Shown piece after piece: positions 1 through 12,500 of a stretch of DNA of 64,000 nt; the stretch's first letter is position 1; the number at the start of each line of letters is the position of its first letter. The DNA is from Cudoniella acicularis (taxonomy: Eukaryota > Ascomycota > Leotiomycetes > Helotiales > Helotiaceae). A program made the translations under genes and the position numbers. The notes under the pieces were generated by a model that saw only the letters and a program-made list of their open reading frames with translations, was not told the origin of the DNA and did no database searches. Location of the stretch: positions 1-64,000 of the forward strand of contig JAAMPI010000080.1 in NCBI GenBank assembly GCA_013054445.1. The letters are read 5' to 3'.

Positions 1-2276
1 AGAAAAAGCGAAAACTCGAAAGTAACGATTACACGCACGAAGCAAAACGACAGCGTACCTCCCCAGAACCATTCGAAATCCCGATAATTGGCACCGATAA
101 CGCAGATAATGTGGAGGGAGAAAAGGCTGTTACGGCCTCAGAGCGTCCGTTCTATGGGATGCTGGAGGATGAAGAGCAGGAGTACTTCCGCAAGGCCGAT
201 GAACTTCTCGAACTCAATGATTTCCCCTCGGATGAAGAACGCTCTCTTTTCCTCGAAAATGTATATCGCGAAGCAGACGGCAAGGAATTGAAGATTGCGT
301 GTAGCCAGAGTTGCTCGAGACTAATGGAGAGATTAATTTTGCTGAGCACTGTGGAGCAGAAGAAGAAGCTCTTTGAAAAGTTTGCTGGGAACCTCTCGCA
401 TTTGGTGCAACACCGTTTTGCAAGCCATTGTTGCGAGATGCTTTTTGTGCAGTCGGCCCCTGTGGTTACCACTGAACTCACTGCTGATTCGAAGAAGAAG
501 AAGATTGAGGGGGAAGAGGAGGAAGAAAGTGCTTCCATGGAGAGTTTATTTCTGCAGACACTAGACGAGCTGGAGGGGCAGATGACTTTCCTCCTTACCG
601 ATCGATTTGCGTCACACACACTTCGAGTATTACTGGTTATATTATCTGGCAGACCTCTAGAGAAAGCATCGACAAGAAGTCTCCTGCAAAGCAAGAAGAA
701 AGAGAAAATTGGTGTTGCAAATGTGGGAACTACACCCACAGAGCTCTCTTTGACCAAGCGGGCTGTTCCGGAATCTTTTCAATTCGCTGTTGAGAAAATC
801 ATTTCAGACACTGTAGCAACAATGGATACATCTTTCATCCGAGTTCTGGCCACGCATCCCACAGGAAACCCAACACTGCAGCTCCTTCTGGAGCTGGAAC
901 TCACCAACGCTAACACCAAAAAGGGTGCAAATGCAGATCAGAGGACAATTATCTCCGCTCTTCTTCCCGACGATGTCGGTGAAGAATCTAGCTCTTCCTC
1001 TATATTCATCAATGGCATCATGTACGATGCAATTGGTTCAAGACTGCTGGAAACAATTTGCGCCTTTGCTCCCGGAAAGCTTTTCAAACAAATCTACAAA
1101 AGCAGGTTCAAGGATCGCATTGCTGCATTGGCACGGAATGAAATCTCCAGCTACGTTGTTATCAAGGTTCTGAATCGTCTGAGCAAGGAGGACCTCGAGG
1201 AAGCAGTCGAGCAGATATATCCGCAAATCCAAGGGCTGGTGCAGAGATCTAGAACTGTGATTCTTAAGACGTTACTGGAAAGATGTTATGCAAGACGTGC
1301 CAAAAGCAGTGTTGTGAAATTAACAGAGGCTATTGCCGAGGCATACGGTTCTGACCCCTCGACCCTCTTGCTGAAGATGGCATGTGTAGACGATATCAAC
1401 TCCCTCATTACGGCCACCGCACCTCTGCCAATCTCCGAAGACGAAGAGAAGCCCAACACACAAAGTCAGATGCCCAAAACATCCCCGCAGCAAACGCACG
1501 GCTCTCTTCTCGCTCAAGCCATGCTCTCAATGCCTGGTGCACCATTGAACCTTCTTCAAGCCTCGCTCCTCACATTATCACCGGAAGCCTTGCTCGCCCT
1601 TGCACTTTACACACCAACTTCCCACATCCTTCAATCTGCTCTTGTCTCCCCTTCAGCAACACCGTCGCAAACCGACCTCACGTTCCGTAGAAAAATAATC
1701 AGCACCCTCCTTTTCTCATCCTCAGAAGCAACGCAAGAACCAGTACTTGTCCTCTCTCTCAGCAACCCCGGCACCCACCTCCTCGATGCCCTCCTTACCT
1801 CCACGAGCTCAGCGAGCAGCAATGCGCTCTTCACACTCACAGAACGTATAGCCCTCACTCTGACCCATCACGAAGCCGAGCTACGAGAAAGCTGGACTGG
1901 TCGAATCGTGTGGCGGAACTGGCTCCTGGATCTCTTCAAGAGAAGACGAGGGGAGTGGGTAAACAAGATCAAAGCTCTTGCTGCTGAAAAATCACAAGCT
2001 CAACCTCAGCAAGCACCAGTTGAAGATGTGGACCTTGAATCGACCGCAACCAAGCCATCTTCAAAGAAGAAGAAGAAGAAGAACAAGAATAAAGACGGCA
2101 AAAAAGAAGCAGCGCCTTTAGAACCCACAACCAAAAAATCGGCAATTCAGCTTGCACGCGAAAAGTTCGCTGCTAAGAAGCTTGCCGGTGGGACCGGGGT
2201 GAACCAGTCGAAACTTGGAAAGGCAAAGGGGCAAGGTACCGGGGCGAACCAGGTGGTATTCAGAATGAAAGAATGA
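1..2276 (+). CDS. NOP9: Nucleolar Pumilio-repeat protein Nop9 (5' partial)
   Basis: Nop9 is a nucleolar RNA-binding protein with Pumilio-like repeats that acts in 18S rRNA maturation of the 40S subunit. The frame is open from base 3, so the true start lies before the window; the first in-window residues are basic and contain KRQRTSPEP, typical of the Nop9 N-terminus. Helical Puf-like repeats follow (LVQHRFASHCCEML, LTDRFASHTLRVLL, DAIGSRLLETI, EISSYVVIKVLNRL). The C-terminus is Lys-rich (KKKKKKNKNKDGKK near base 2070) and ends at TGA 2274-2276. About 757 residues are visible and no intron is needed. A GTG at 111 also opens the frame but is internal. It is convergent with the Argonaute gene. 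Family assignment is from recognised sequence, not a search. Confidence 0.9.
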   Translation, partial: KKRKLESNDYTHEAKRQRTSPEPFEIPIIGTDNADNVEGEKAVTASERPFYGMLEDEEQEYFRKADELLELNDFPSDEERSLFLENVYREADGKELKIACSQSCSRLMERLILLSTVEQKKKLFEKFAGNLSHLVQHRFASHCCEMLFVQSAPVVTTELTADSKKKKIEGEEEEESASMESLFLQTLDELEGQMTFLLTDRFASHTLRVLLVILSGRPLEKASTRSLLQSKKKEKIGVANVGTTPTELSLTKRAVPESFQFAVEKIISDTVATMDTSFIRVLATHPTGNPTLQLLLELELTNANTKKGANADQRTIISALLPDDVGEESSSSSIFINGIMYDAIGSRLLETICAFAPGKLFKQIYKSRFKDRIAALARNEISSYVVIKVLNRLSKEDLEEAVEQIYPQIQGLVQRSRTVILKTLLERCYARRAKSSVVKLTEAIAEAYGSDPSTLLLKMACVDDINSLITATAPLPISEDEEKPNTQSQMPKTSPQQTHGSLLAQAMLSMPGAPLNLLQASLLTLSPEALLALALYTPTSHILQSALVSPSATPSQTDLTFRRKIISTLLFSSSEATQEPVLVLSLSNPGTHLLDALLTSTSSASSNALFTLTERIALTLTHHEAELRESWTGRIVWRNWLLDLFKRRRGEWVNKIKALAAEKSQAQPQQAPVEDVDLESTATKPSSKKKKKKNKNKDGKKEAAPLEPTTKKSAIQLAREKFAAKKLAGGTGVNQSKLGKAKGQGTGANQVVFRMKE

Positions 2277-2766
2277 AAGTTCGGGTAGATACCATTCTTG
2301 AGAAATTGAAAAGCAATTATTATATCTCCATCTTCAATTCAACAAATTACAGGAACTTCGTTGTGTCAATTTCATCAACTTCACCAAAGGGAGTTTGGAA
2401 GAAACACATCCGTTATCGCAAGCATGTCACATCGATAATCAAGTTAAGTTGGTGTACATCCTTTGATTTTTATGTACACCTGCGCTTTTGCCTGTGGCAT
2501 CACATTCCTATGATCAACGCTGTAGAATTTTGTTCTTCCACCACCAAGTCCATCGACTTCCATGATAAGTCCTCAAAGTAGAATCGAAGTAATACAAGTC
2601 TGCCACCAACCTTAACGACCCGCCCTCATCGAAACCGAGATTCGCAGGAAGAGAAGTATTGTCGGCAGCCAGGGATCAGAGATCAAAAATCATTAATAAA
2701 AAAGGCAGAAGTGAAAGTAGTGGTAATGAGCAGTTGCAAGGACAAGAGCTCATGGGAGAGTGGTGT
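2277..2766. other. Intergenic, convergent 3' ends
   Basis: About 490 bases separate the NOP9 stop from the Argonaute stop on the opposite strand. I see no protein family signal, RNA gene or repeat; the stretch should hold both 3' UTRs. Confidence 0.6.
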
Positions 2767-5700
2767 TTAGATGTACCACATGCTGGTACGGATCTTAGCG
2801 ATCTGTGCCGCATCGTTGACATCGTTTCCGAGTGGGACAAGTGGCTTGGCCTCAGATGGATTCTGTTGAGAACCAGTTTGAGAAGTACCATCTCCCCGAG
2901 AGCCTGCAACACCACCGCGAGCCACGGCATCCTGTCGAGCCTCCTCAAACTTCTGACCTCCACGAGGGCCCTCAGATGCAGAGGATGACTCGTGGGCGCG
3001 AGCACGGTTGGAAGCCAAGTGGGCGTAGTAAACAGCAGGATCTATGATTATTAGCTTACTTTCTTTCTTTGCGAGCGTTGGAAGACTCACACAAGGAGAC
3101 CGGTGTGGTGGATCGCATGTATTGGTAGCAGTGTCTGTAGATCATCATTTGGAAATCGTTCGGAGGGACTTTGGCCTCGTCATGGATGACTTGGTAATGT
3201 ACAGGGCGTGCTGTACCCTGGATAGCAGAGTGAGATGACAAATCTGTGCTTGGTTAACTTTAAAGTCAAGAGCCAGGCAATTGAAACTTACAGAAATCGT
3301 ACTCGAAAGGATGAGTAACGTCTCGCTCAACAAGCGTACCAGGAAGAGCGTTGCCATTACGATCACCAGCTGCATCGCCTTCCTTGGGGAAGAATCGAAC
3401 ATGATGACGCTTGGTGCAAACAGTAACAGTCCATCGGATCTGCCTCAATGTCAGTAAATGTGATTATCACCGGAAATCCTTACTAACCGCCTTGGCTGGC
3501 TCACCAAATGCCTTGATGAGCGCATCCTTCATATGTTGGACTTCTTGATTGAGAACATGATCGAACTGTCCCTCGGAAACACCATCACGGAAGTAATAGA
3601 TGTGTTGAGGGCCAGTACCCTTACCAACCTTAGACACCCATTGTCTGAAAAGAGGAACCAGCATGTTGTCGATGTTATTCTGCGTGATCATCTCAGTGCG
3701 GAAGCCGTTGGTCTGAACTGCAGCGGCATAGCGGCATGCGAACGGATCAAACGACATGGTAATTGCTGCCATAGAAGGCTGTTGACTACCCGGAGTTGGA
3801 TGAGAGACATCGGCGCCTGCAACAAGTTAGATCAGAATTGAGATGAGGAATGGAGAGCTTACCAATAACCATGGTTGGACGAGGGAAGGCTGGGGCATTA
3901 GCGTTTGGTGGAGTAACAATCTTGCAGGTGGTGCCGCCCAACTTGGCATTGAGCTTCATGCAGACGTTAGAGCAGTATTGCGGTTGAGCCTTTCGGACAT
4001 GGGCGACATTCATCATTTGGGAAACCATGGCAAAGCGACACTCCATGTTTCGCTTGAGTCGCTCATACATGAAGCTGTCGCGGCCAGGCAGAACATAGAG
4101 GAGGATTTGTGGCATAGCCTTGACCTGGTTTCCAGCAGCTAAGCGGGCAGCAGTAACCATCTCGGCAAGATCCTGACCACGCCCTTGGGTGTAGATGTGG
4201 GGATTCTTGTTCTCAACCTTACCACCATGGCCAATGTAAGTCTGGATGAAGACATTGAGGAAATTCTTGACAGTTGCCTCATCACAGGCGCCGCCAACAA
4301 TGACAACTCCCCAAGACTTGAGAGGTTCTGGGTTAGCAGCGAAGAATTTCTTGCCGCGAAGATCCCAGCGACCAGAAGTTCCTGGGTTGACCTTTTGGTT
4401 GGCGTATTGAATCTCGGGGTTTTGAAGGAGACGGGCGTTTGTCTCAATCGACGTCAGCGAGTGTTGAAAATAAGCAATGTGGACAAACTTACAATAGACA
4501 TATTAGGATCAACCTTGATCTTGAAGTGATTCAAGTATGGGTCTGTGCTCCACTTGAGCATACCGACGCCATGGTTGATAGCTTGGATACGTTGCTGAGG
4601 GCGAGTCACAGCAAATTTGATCATAGCAGCGGTCTGTTTTGATTATCAGCAACGTATGAGTTAAACTTTTCATCGATTCTTACCTGATCAGGGCCCAGCT
4701 TGTACACGTATCTCTGGTTGGGTGAGATTTGGCACAATTCCATAGGAAAATAGCCATCTCGTTCAGTCTGAACCAAAGGAAGATGCCACATCTGGATCTC
4801 ACAGCCGTACTTCATCTTGTAATAGTCGTACACCGAAATCTCGCGTTCAGTGTTAGTCTGGCGGTCCTTCAGATTGAACTTGACGGTCTTGGCATTGGCA
4901 CCCTGCTTGCCAAGCTTTGAATCGAAGGTAAACTTCTTGATTCGGTGCTCCTTCTCCAGAAGCTCTGCATGCAACTGTTAGTCAAATGTAAAGCTGTGAA
5001 GCTGCATTGGAACTTACTCTTGTCAACCTTTCCTGGATACTTGACCTTGAACTTCAACTTGGCCAACTTGCGAAGAGACTTGAAGTCTTCAGACTGGGTC
5101 CAAGTGCCTCGAACCTCGACAGGTGTAATTTGGTTCTTAAAGACCTGCCAATCAAGATTACGGTTTCGGTCCTTCAAAAAATTTCGGGCAGCCTGATGAA
5201 GATCCTGTGGATTCCAGAAGGTGCCATTGGCGACATCAACGTTGAGAGCCAAGCCAGTTCCGGGTCCGCCATTTGAAGGTTGGAGCTGCAAATTATCAGC
5301 GATTGAGACGCAAGAAGTAAAGGATGACTTACACTGCAGAGACGAATGGATGAATAAACACCTCTCATGGCAACAATGACGTTGTCAAGTGGCTGCTGTT
5401 GAGTGCCCTTGCTGAAGAAGCTGCGTTTAATGCTCGTATAGATGTCCGATGGACCTTGACGGATAACATGGTCAAGAAAATCTGCAAGGCGTTAGTCATG
5501 TGTCAAAGAATAGATCAAGAATTAACTGACTAATAGCCTCAAGAATAGAATTATCAAAAGGAGTTTGTCGATTGAGGTAAGCAGCAATGACAGAAAGTCG
5601 AACGACCTTGGATTGGCGAATGATGGCATAGCAGACATCGGGCTCACGGCCTGGTCTTGGTGCACGGCCTTTCTCCGCATCCAGGTTGACAGAGACACGC

Positions 5701-7445
5701 ATCTCAGGGATACTAGCGGAGCTCCTACAAATTGTTAGTGGGCGGATATTGAATGATTTCTGGAAAAGTGACTCGCCAAGCAAGCTTGTTGCCGTCCCAG
5801 AGAACTGGAGCACCTCCGGAGGCCTTCTTGATGGCATCTTGAAGAGTCTTCGACTTCCAAACTGCCATAATCTTGCCAGCCTTCTCGGCGCCATTGCCAA
5901 TGTTGATCTGTCGAAAAATGAGGTGATGCCAAAAGGTTAAAGGTGATGTGGAAACTTACATCATATTGGTAAATGTCGTTGTCAGGGAAGTTAGTCAGCT
6001 TGTACTGGTTGACGCGAATCGCGATGGCTTTGCCAACCGTATTGAAACCAGGACGAAGAGGCAAGTTGGAAGGAAACTGATGGACAGCCTCGTTAGTCAC
6101 CTTGTCAAAGGTGCGGTAGTTTTGAATCTCCATGGTGAATAGCAATGGAGTTACAAGATGAAAGGTGAGATGCAGAGAGGGAGATGAGACAGTATGGGAA
6201 AGATAGATAGGGAATGAATATCAAAGATGAATGGGAAGACGGAGATGATATGGATAGAGATGTGTTTGTGGGAGCGCTTGCTTGCGCAGATGGCGGCGAT
6301 GATTGTCGATTGTGTTTGCGTGTGGTAATTTGAAAGTATGAGAAGTTGAAGAAGAAGAGTTGTGTGCAAAGTGGCGTTGTTGTTGTGGAGAGGAAAGGTC
6401 GGAGGAGGAGGGGTGAGAAGGAGGCCTTTTATGCTCCAGAGGGGGGTGGTTGATGCCTAAATTTGGAGTTGATGCCTCGTATGGTATGGGTGGGAATGGC
6501 GACAGCAACAAAGTGGATTCGAACGACAGTAGAGTCGATTACAACTTCCTTGATTATAGTTGGAAGGGACGACGAGCTCAAAAGTGGCTGTAAGGGAAGA
6601 GGAAGGCATCGATGAGTGATACTGGCTGTTCAATATGAAACTTGTGTAGCCACACGGGCACTGTAGAACTCGAGAACCTGCGTAACATGCAACGAAGTGT
6701 ACAGTGTAACTTGAGACTTCCCCAGCGAAGATTGCACAAAGTACAGCAGTTCTTTTGGTGGTTTTTGGATTTCGTTGCTATGAATTATAATTGTGGACAT
6801 CCATGGTGGTTCCATGGCGAGAGAAGCACTCTAATCTGCCTCGCAGCCTTGATGATGCAATGCAGAGGGCTGCTTGAAAACTACCACTGAGACTAGCTTG
6901 CGCTTCTAACGGAGGCTTGAATACTTCGTGGCACGTGACTTCCACAACCTGTCCCCCCACTTCAGATCACATCCGAGATTCAAGGCTCCAGCAAGAAAGG
7001 GCTTTAGGGACTGCAACTTGCAGATTGAATATCAAGCTTCTGCAATGACTCGAGGGCTCAGTTTGGGATATGTAGACTTGTTTATGGTTTTGAGGACTGC
7101 AACTTGCAGATTCGAATGTAAAACTCGCAGCAATAGAAATAGTCTGTTTGAAATAGGTAAACTCACACTTCCACCATCTAAGCGATAGGCTGCAGAAGGG
7201 AGCTCGACTCGGCGATTGGTAATAACGCTGGAGCCGCCAGTAGCAGCAGGGCCACTCGAACGAGCAGGGTCGCAGCCCATTCCCTTGCCAAACGGATTTT
7301 GCCTAGCTTCTCCCGGGCCGTCGTATTTGCCATCGCTGCCCTGGGCTTGCTGGTGCTGCTGCGGGGCAGGAGCTTGTTGTGGCGGTGGTCGAGATGGCGG
7401 AGCGGCGCCTTGTCGGGCGCGCTGGTTTCCAGCGCCACCAGCCAT
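2767..7445 (-). CDS. Argonaute protein, QDE-2 type, slicer motifs present
   Basis: Core effector of RNA silencing: binds small RNA and cleaves target RNA. I resolve 13 exons (7445-7167, 6127-5960, 5907-5777, 5724-5531, 5481-5333, 5285-5018, 4964-4684, 4633-4493, 4442-3863, 3816-3488, 3439-3292, 3243-3091, 3041-2767), giving 1031 aa in frame throughout. Order: Gly/Pro/Gln-rich N-tail, N domain, linker 1, PAZ, linker 2, MID, PIWI. PIWI has GADVSHP, YFRDGVSEGQ and RPVHYQV, consistent with the two Asp and the His of the catalytic tetrad; the Glu finger lies between and I did not fix it. Intron 1 is 1039 nt, unusually long; an in-frame ATG at 6133-6131 with good context sits next to its acceptor, so a second N-terminus is possible. 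Intron 3 must use a GC donor. The gene is convergent with NOP9. Confidence 0.93.
6128..7166 (-). promoter_or_regulatory. Long first intron / possible internal promoter of Argonaute
   Basis: This 1039-nt stretch separates Argonaute exon 1 (ends ...YRLDGGS) from exon 2 (starts IQNYRTF). Read on the minus strand, its last 350 bases are pyrimidine-rich and CAACAAC-containing, like a fungal 5' UTR, and end in TTCACCATGGAG, where the ATG is in frame with exon 2. Near the donor lie two copies of a 19-bp sequence with a CTGCAA-C-TTGCAG core (7008-7026 and 7094-7112). Both a plain long intron and a second transcription start fit; transcripts would decide. Confidence 0.5.
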
Positions 7446-9599
7446 GTTTAGAGGTATGACAGTGATTCTCGAGGTACTAGGATTGGCATTAGCAGGATGT
7501 CAAAAGCGTACAAAACGTTGAAAATCCGTGGCGGCCAAACAACCACAAGGCGGAGCAATGGGGAAGGAGATTTCGCAGCGACGACGTCAAGTGTCGTTGG
7601 GACGAAAAAGAACTTTGAATGATGTATTCACCTAGATTGGCAGTCTGTAGAACAAATCCAAAGAGTTACAAGTTGTTTGCAGGTGTTTTTGAGGTAGGCT
7701 GGTAGGTTGTAGGTTGTTGTGGGCGCGAGGAGAGATCGGAAATGCAGGTTGCCGCAGGAAACAGATAACAAACGAAGGACGACCACGCTAGTCAACAACG
7801 TGATTTCCTCCATTCACTTCCTCAACCCCCGCCCAGGATCCGCAATTCACTACTTAATGACGAAGCATCCGCGAACAAAGTTCTTTCTCGCGGTGCACCG
7901 AGAGGTCTTATTGGCCGAGCCCTCCCACGGCCTCCTGCACTGACCACAAGCAACATCATTGCCCTCTATACCCCCTCGATTTCTCTTGCCTTGGAACCCT
8001 AGATACCATATACCTAGGTACCTCAAGCTTCCAATTGCCCTCTCGAAAAGAACTTGTAAGTCTCAGACCCTATACTCAAAAGCAAGCCACGCAGATCTCT
8101 AGATATCTGTATTTCATAGCCTCTTCTCATCGTGTTCCCTTGCTAATTGTCTAAACCAGACCTTAGTTTTATCGGAATCTTCTGTTCGGGGCAGTGCACA
8201 GGCATCAGGCAACCTGCATCTGTCAAATCTGCGGCTTGCCGGGGGCAAATTTTCACCAATTCTTCTCGTTACCAATGCAATCACTTCGCGGAGGCCAGTC
8301 GGACGACAAGAATTCTGTCTTGCGGTGTGGCCCAGATAGAAATGACAGGCTTTTCTCCTTTCTTATTGCTCCTGCCAAATGCTCGGTCGCGGCGGTAAGG
8401 GGGTAACGTCAGGGGTACGAATTTCGCATCTCGTTCTGCGCTAGCTGCTCATGTAGAAATACGGAACGACCTGTTATATATGTTAGGAGGAGCGATCGCT
8501 CTTTTAGACTATGTACTTCATGTTGTCTGGACTTCTACTGATAAAGATTGGATAAAAATTGGAATTGCGAGCCGTTGCTCTTACCATATCAAAATCTTTT
8601 ACTCTGACTTATCGGATGGGTGATGGCTTCAGAATTTTTATTAGCCAAGCATATTTGTAGCAACCATGGGAATAAACGACTTCGTGCGTCTTCGTTGAAG
8701 AATTACGAACCAGGTTCACGCTCGACATTGTGACCTAGGTTACCACTATTCAGGATATCAGGCAGGATATCAGGCAGGATATGGGTCAATTCGCAAGGCA
8801 ACGCTGGTGAGAATTCCGGAATATAAAATAAGAAAGGAAATAAAGGTCTGGACGAACCACATTTCTCCAAGACTAAGCCCATTCTCAACCTTGGGCTATC
8901 CACAACTACCATAATCTGCTATGGTTCACCTTCCTCTCGCTTCCCGGAGTTTTGTTCATTGGGTCTTCTTTAGTTGAAAAATATATGGCAACGTCTATCT
9001 AGTCATTGGCGAATGATTCGTGTTTATATGGGGTCTCGATTTCTACACCGTCAATTAAAACAACTCCGACACACGATCAAAGCACGAGATAGCAAGCACT
9101 ACAAATGTCTTCGAGCCCGAATTGGCTTGGGAATGGAATGATATTCGAAAACAAACAAGCTTAGGTTACTGACGGGTATAGGGACTGAAAAAAGTCAGTG
9201 GCGTTTTCAAGGCAGATTCTCAATTAGAGGAAATCCCAATGAGAATGCGCGACAATCCTGGAATAGTCGTGGAAACAGGCACTATAATGGTCAGTCGTTG
9301 GTTTTGCATTATCCATTCCTATGATACATCCGTTTTTGAAAGCGGCACCTACCACGCACTTTTGAGTATGACCAATGATAACCTTAACGCCACGCTATGA
9401 TGAGAGATTGACCGGGTGATTAACGCCTGCCCTCCAAATCCATCTTCCACCAAATCATCCAACCATCGCTTATATTGTACGGCCCGCTGGCCATTCATGG
9501 GGGAGAGGTTCACAAGGAGACGAATTATTAAGGAAGTCCATGTGTCCAGGCACAACAAATCCTTTGTACAGGGCGTGTATCCGATCCTAACCCAGTAAT
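7446..9599. other. Intergenic, upstream of Argonaute, downstream of RNA14
   Basis: About 2.15 kb without a recognisable gene. The part next to 7446 should carry the Argonaute promoter. A 12-bp unit (CAGGATATCAGG-like) is repeated three times in tandem at 8749-8784. Short open frames here have no family signal and are not called. Confidence 0.5.
8749..8784. repeat. 12-bp tandem repeat, three copies
   Basis: Three consecutive 12-bp units built on CAGGATATCAGG; the last copy ends ATATGG instead of ATATCA. Each unit contains the palindrome GATATC. No function can be assigned. Confidence 0.8.
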
Positions 9600-12500
9600 T
9601 TACCGACCGTAGTTGTAGCCTGGAGTGAACTGGTCAGCTTGAGGGTAATACCAAGTTTGAGCGGGCAGTAAAGAAGGACCTTGGGATTGCCAGTTTTCAT
9701 TAATGGTGCCAGGAGCACCACCAACATTTGGCTGCGGATAATACCCAGATCGACTGGAGTCTGGACGAGGTGGCAGTCCCTGCAGATGTGGGCCCTGAGT
9801 AGGTAGTCTAGAGAAAGCATCACGCTCGTGAGTTACGCTTGGGCCAGGAACGCCGCCCCAGGAGCCTTGATTCTGCGAGTGTTGACTGCCGGAAGTAAAT
9901 GTGTAGAACGGTTGTTCTCGAGATCGAGTAGGCTCAGTGTAATTCGTGGAAGTCCTACCATACTGAGGTTGGGCCTGCCCTTGCTGAGCTTTGTACGTGC
10001 TGTAGTCTGGAATGTTTGTTTGAGCAAGCAAATTAACCATAGCTTCGGCACTGAACTTTGTTGATGTGTAGAGGTCGGCTCGTGGAATGATGCTCAGAAG
10101 AAATGTGATATCCCTTGGGACTACAAATGGTGGTGCGGTAGATTGCCAGCCAGGGTTCCCCTGTGTTTGCTGGAGTCGCTTTTGCTGATCCAAGCGTCTG
10201 CCTGCTGCGCCTTTCAAAGGAGATTCGCCTCGAGCTAATTTGCGTGGGCGATTGAGATCTTCCAAATCTTCCAAAGGAAAAGGACGTTTGGGGGAATTAG
10301 TCGCTTGAACGTACTGTGGTCTTGGGCTGCTTTTCTGAATGAACTGTGGCTGTGGGCTGTTCGGGACCGAAGGAAACTGCTCAATTGATTGCATTACGCT
10401 CTTTTTTGGACGCATCTGGGTGGCAGGCGAGATGATAGGTCGAACAGCCGTGGGATCAAAACCTTCCACGCTGTAACGTGAAGCAAACCGGAGAAGCTTT
10501 GGGTCCTCGGGAAACAATTCTGCCATTCGCTGTTCCAGCTTTTTGATCTGAGACAGCTCTCCATACTGTGACTCGTACTTATGAAAATAAGAGTATAGAG
10601 GTTTTGCCTTGGAAATCAGTTCGGGCTTTTGTGTTAGGCGGCTGACAGCAGTTTCGAAGGCAACACGAGCGTCTATTTACTGTCAGAATGTTCACCACGG
10701 AATTAGATGACGACTTACTTGTTGTATCGCCAATCGAGAGCAAATGCTTCAAATATTCCAGAATAAAAGTCTCATCCTCTGGGAATAACTTGGCGCCTCG
10801 CTCAAAAATCTTAGTCCCGGCTGGGTCCTTGTAGACATGATGTTCAATCAGTGCACTCGCTACATAGACGTCGCTAAGAATTTTGCCACGGACTCGAGCA
10901 TCAGAGAAGATTTGTCGAGAGCCACCAATCGGCTCTTTAACAACGCCCTTACCCTGAACTCGACGCATAGCCCGCATAAGGGCAATCCATGCAAATGAGA
11001 TGGTTCGAGATAAGAGGTGTGCCTGGCTCGCATAACCTTGTTGAATAGCTTTGGTTTTGTTGGCTTTTTCAAGTTCCCTGGCTTTCTTTTCAGCTTCGTT
11101 TTCTTCGTCATCATCCTCTGCTTTGCTGATGATAGCACTGATATTTGCATCAATTTGATCCGACTCTTCAAGTTTGGCCAAGTCTCGTGCTTCTCTGTCT
11201 TTCAATTGCTTTGTTAGGTCGTAAAGCGTATCAAGAAGTTTGTTGAAAGGAGCCCGGACAATGGTGCCTTGCTCGGCTGGGCCTTTGCCAGCTTCTTCGG
11301 TGCCCAGAGTAGATTCGAGACGATCTGTCTTTTTGAAAGCAAGTAGGCAACTCTCCGGATTGGCTGTGATCCCATCGTTCAGGAAGGTATCTCCTTCTTT
11401 GTCAAGACCATTGTTATAACACCATTCTGCTGCATCAACCCACACCTCCGGCCAAAAACGTAATGCCATAATCGTTTGCTTGTACACATAAAGTACGCGC
11501 TGCTTGAAGACTTCGAGCTCGTCGGTCTTCAAAACCAAAGGATCTTCTTGTTCCCACGATATCCATTTCTTCCATAGCTCCACTTGCTGGAGATATTCTT
11601 GTTCGCCGTCAAAACCTCGTGCGGGAGGTAGCTTTGGCAAAGTTGTTCTCACCAAACCTCGAGTCAGATTTTCTAAAGCTGTATTGGCACTTCTTGCGGA
11701 CATGTAACTAGGGGATTTTTCTTGGAGAAATTTGCGACCCTATCATAAATTAGGTATTGTTTGAAACAGGTGGATTCGACTTACAGTCATTTTATTTAAA
11801 CCCATCTCGAATTGGTCGTATTCTTTCCACAAATTGTTCACGCTGGACATGGGAACGCAGATCGCTCGTTGGTATGCTTTTCGTAGCTGGTCCATTTTTT
11901 GCTGATCTTGCCAGCTACTGCCCCCAATTTGGCCAGGTGCACTGCGAATGAATTGTATGTACTCTTGCCATATCCTACCAGAATCTCTATCGACTCCAAT
12001 GTTACCCAGCACAAACTCATAAGCTTGAGAAATTGTACCTCGGGCACTTCCACTGACATCATTGGTCAAGTCATTTACCCTTCGAATGTAGTTCAAATAC
12101 ACCGACCAGAGCTGGACGTTGGGCACAGTCAAGAGAGAGCTGCCGAATATTCGCTCAGCCTCGCCACGATTGTCATTCTCCAGCTCCATTTCCGCGAATG
12201 CAACCCAAATCTCGGCCTTCATAAAATTAGTTAAGATTCAGAATTTCAGATAAGGGGAATCTTACCGCTTGGGGAAATGTCTTGAGAAAACGTTCATAAA
12301 CCGCACGAGCGTCATCGAGCTTGTTCCGGCTGCGGTGCTCACTGATGAGAGAGAGCCAGGCTTCCAAGTCGCCTCGAGGGTCATCTCTGATTCTGTCTTC
12401 GAGTATACCTGTTCGATCATTTGGAAGACGTGCTTTCGGAACAGATACACCTTGATCCGAGCGACCTGCAGAAGTAAGTAGCTGACCTGAAGAAGCCTGC

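Noticed and set aside
88..291. Small frame overlapping the start of NOP9 in another phase
   Set aside because: The NOP9 frame is continuous and conserved from base 3; the overlap is a shadow.
5333..5368. Reading Argonaute exon 5 on through its 3' border
   Set aside because: The continuation reaches a stop, and a canonical GTAAGT donor joins to the conserved LQPSNGGPGTGLALN block.
6490..6580. GTTCGAATCC on the minus strand, like a tRNA B box
   Set aside because: The flanking bases do not pair as a T-stem and no A box or acceptor stem fits at tRNA spacing.
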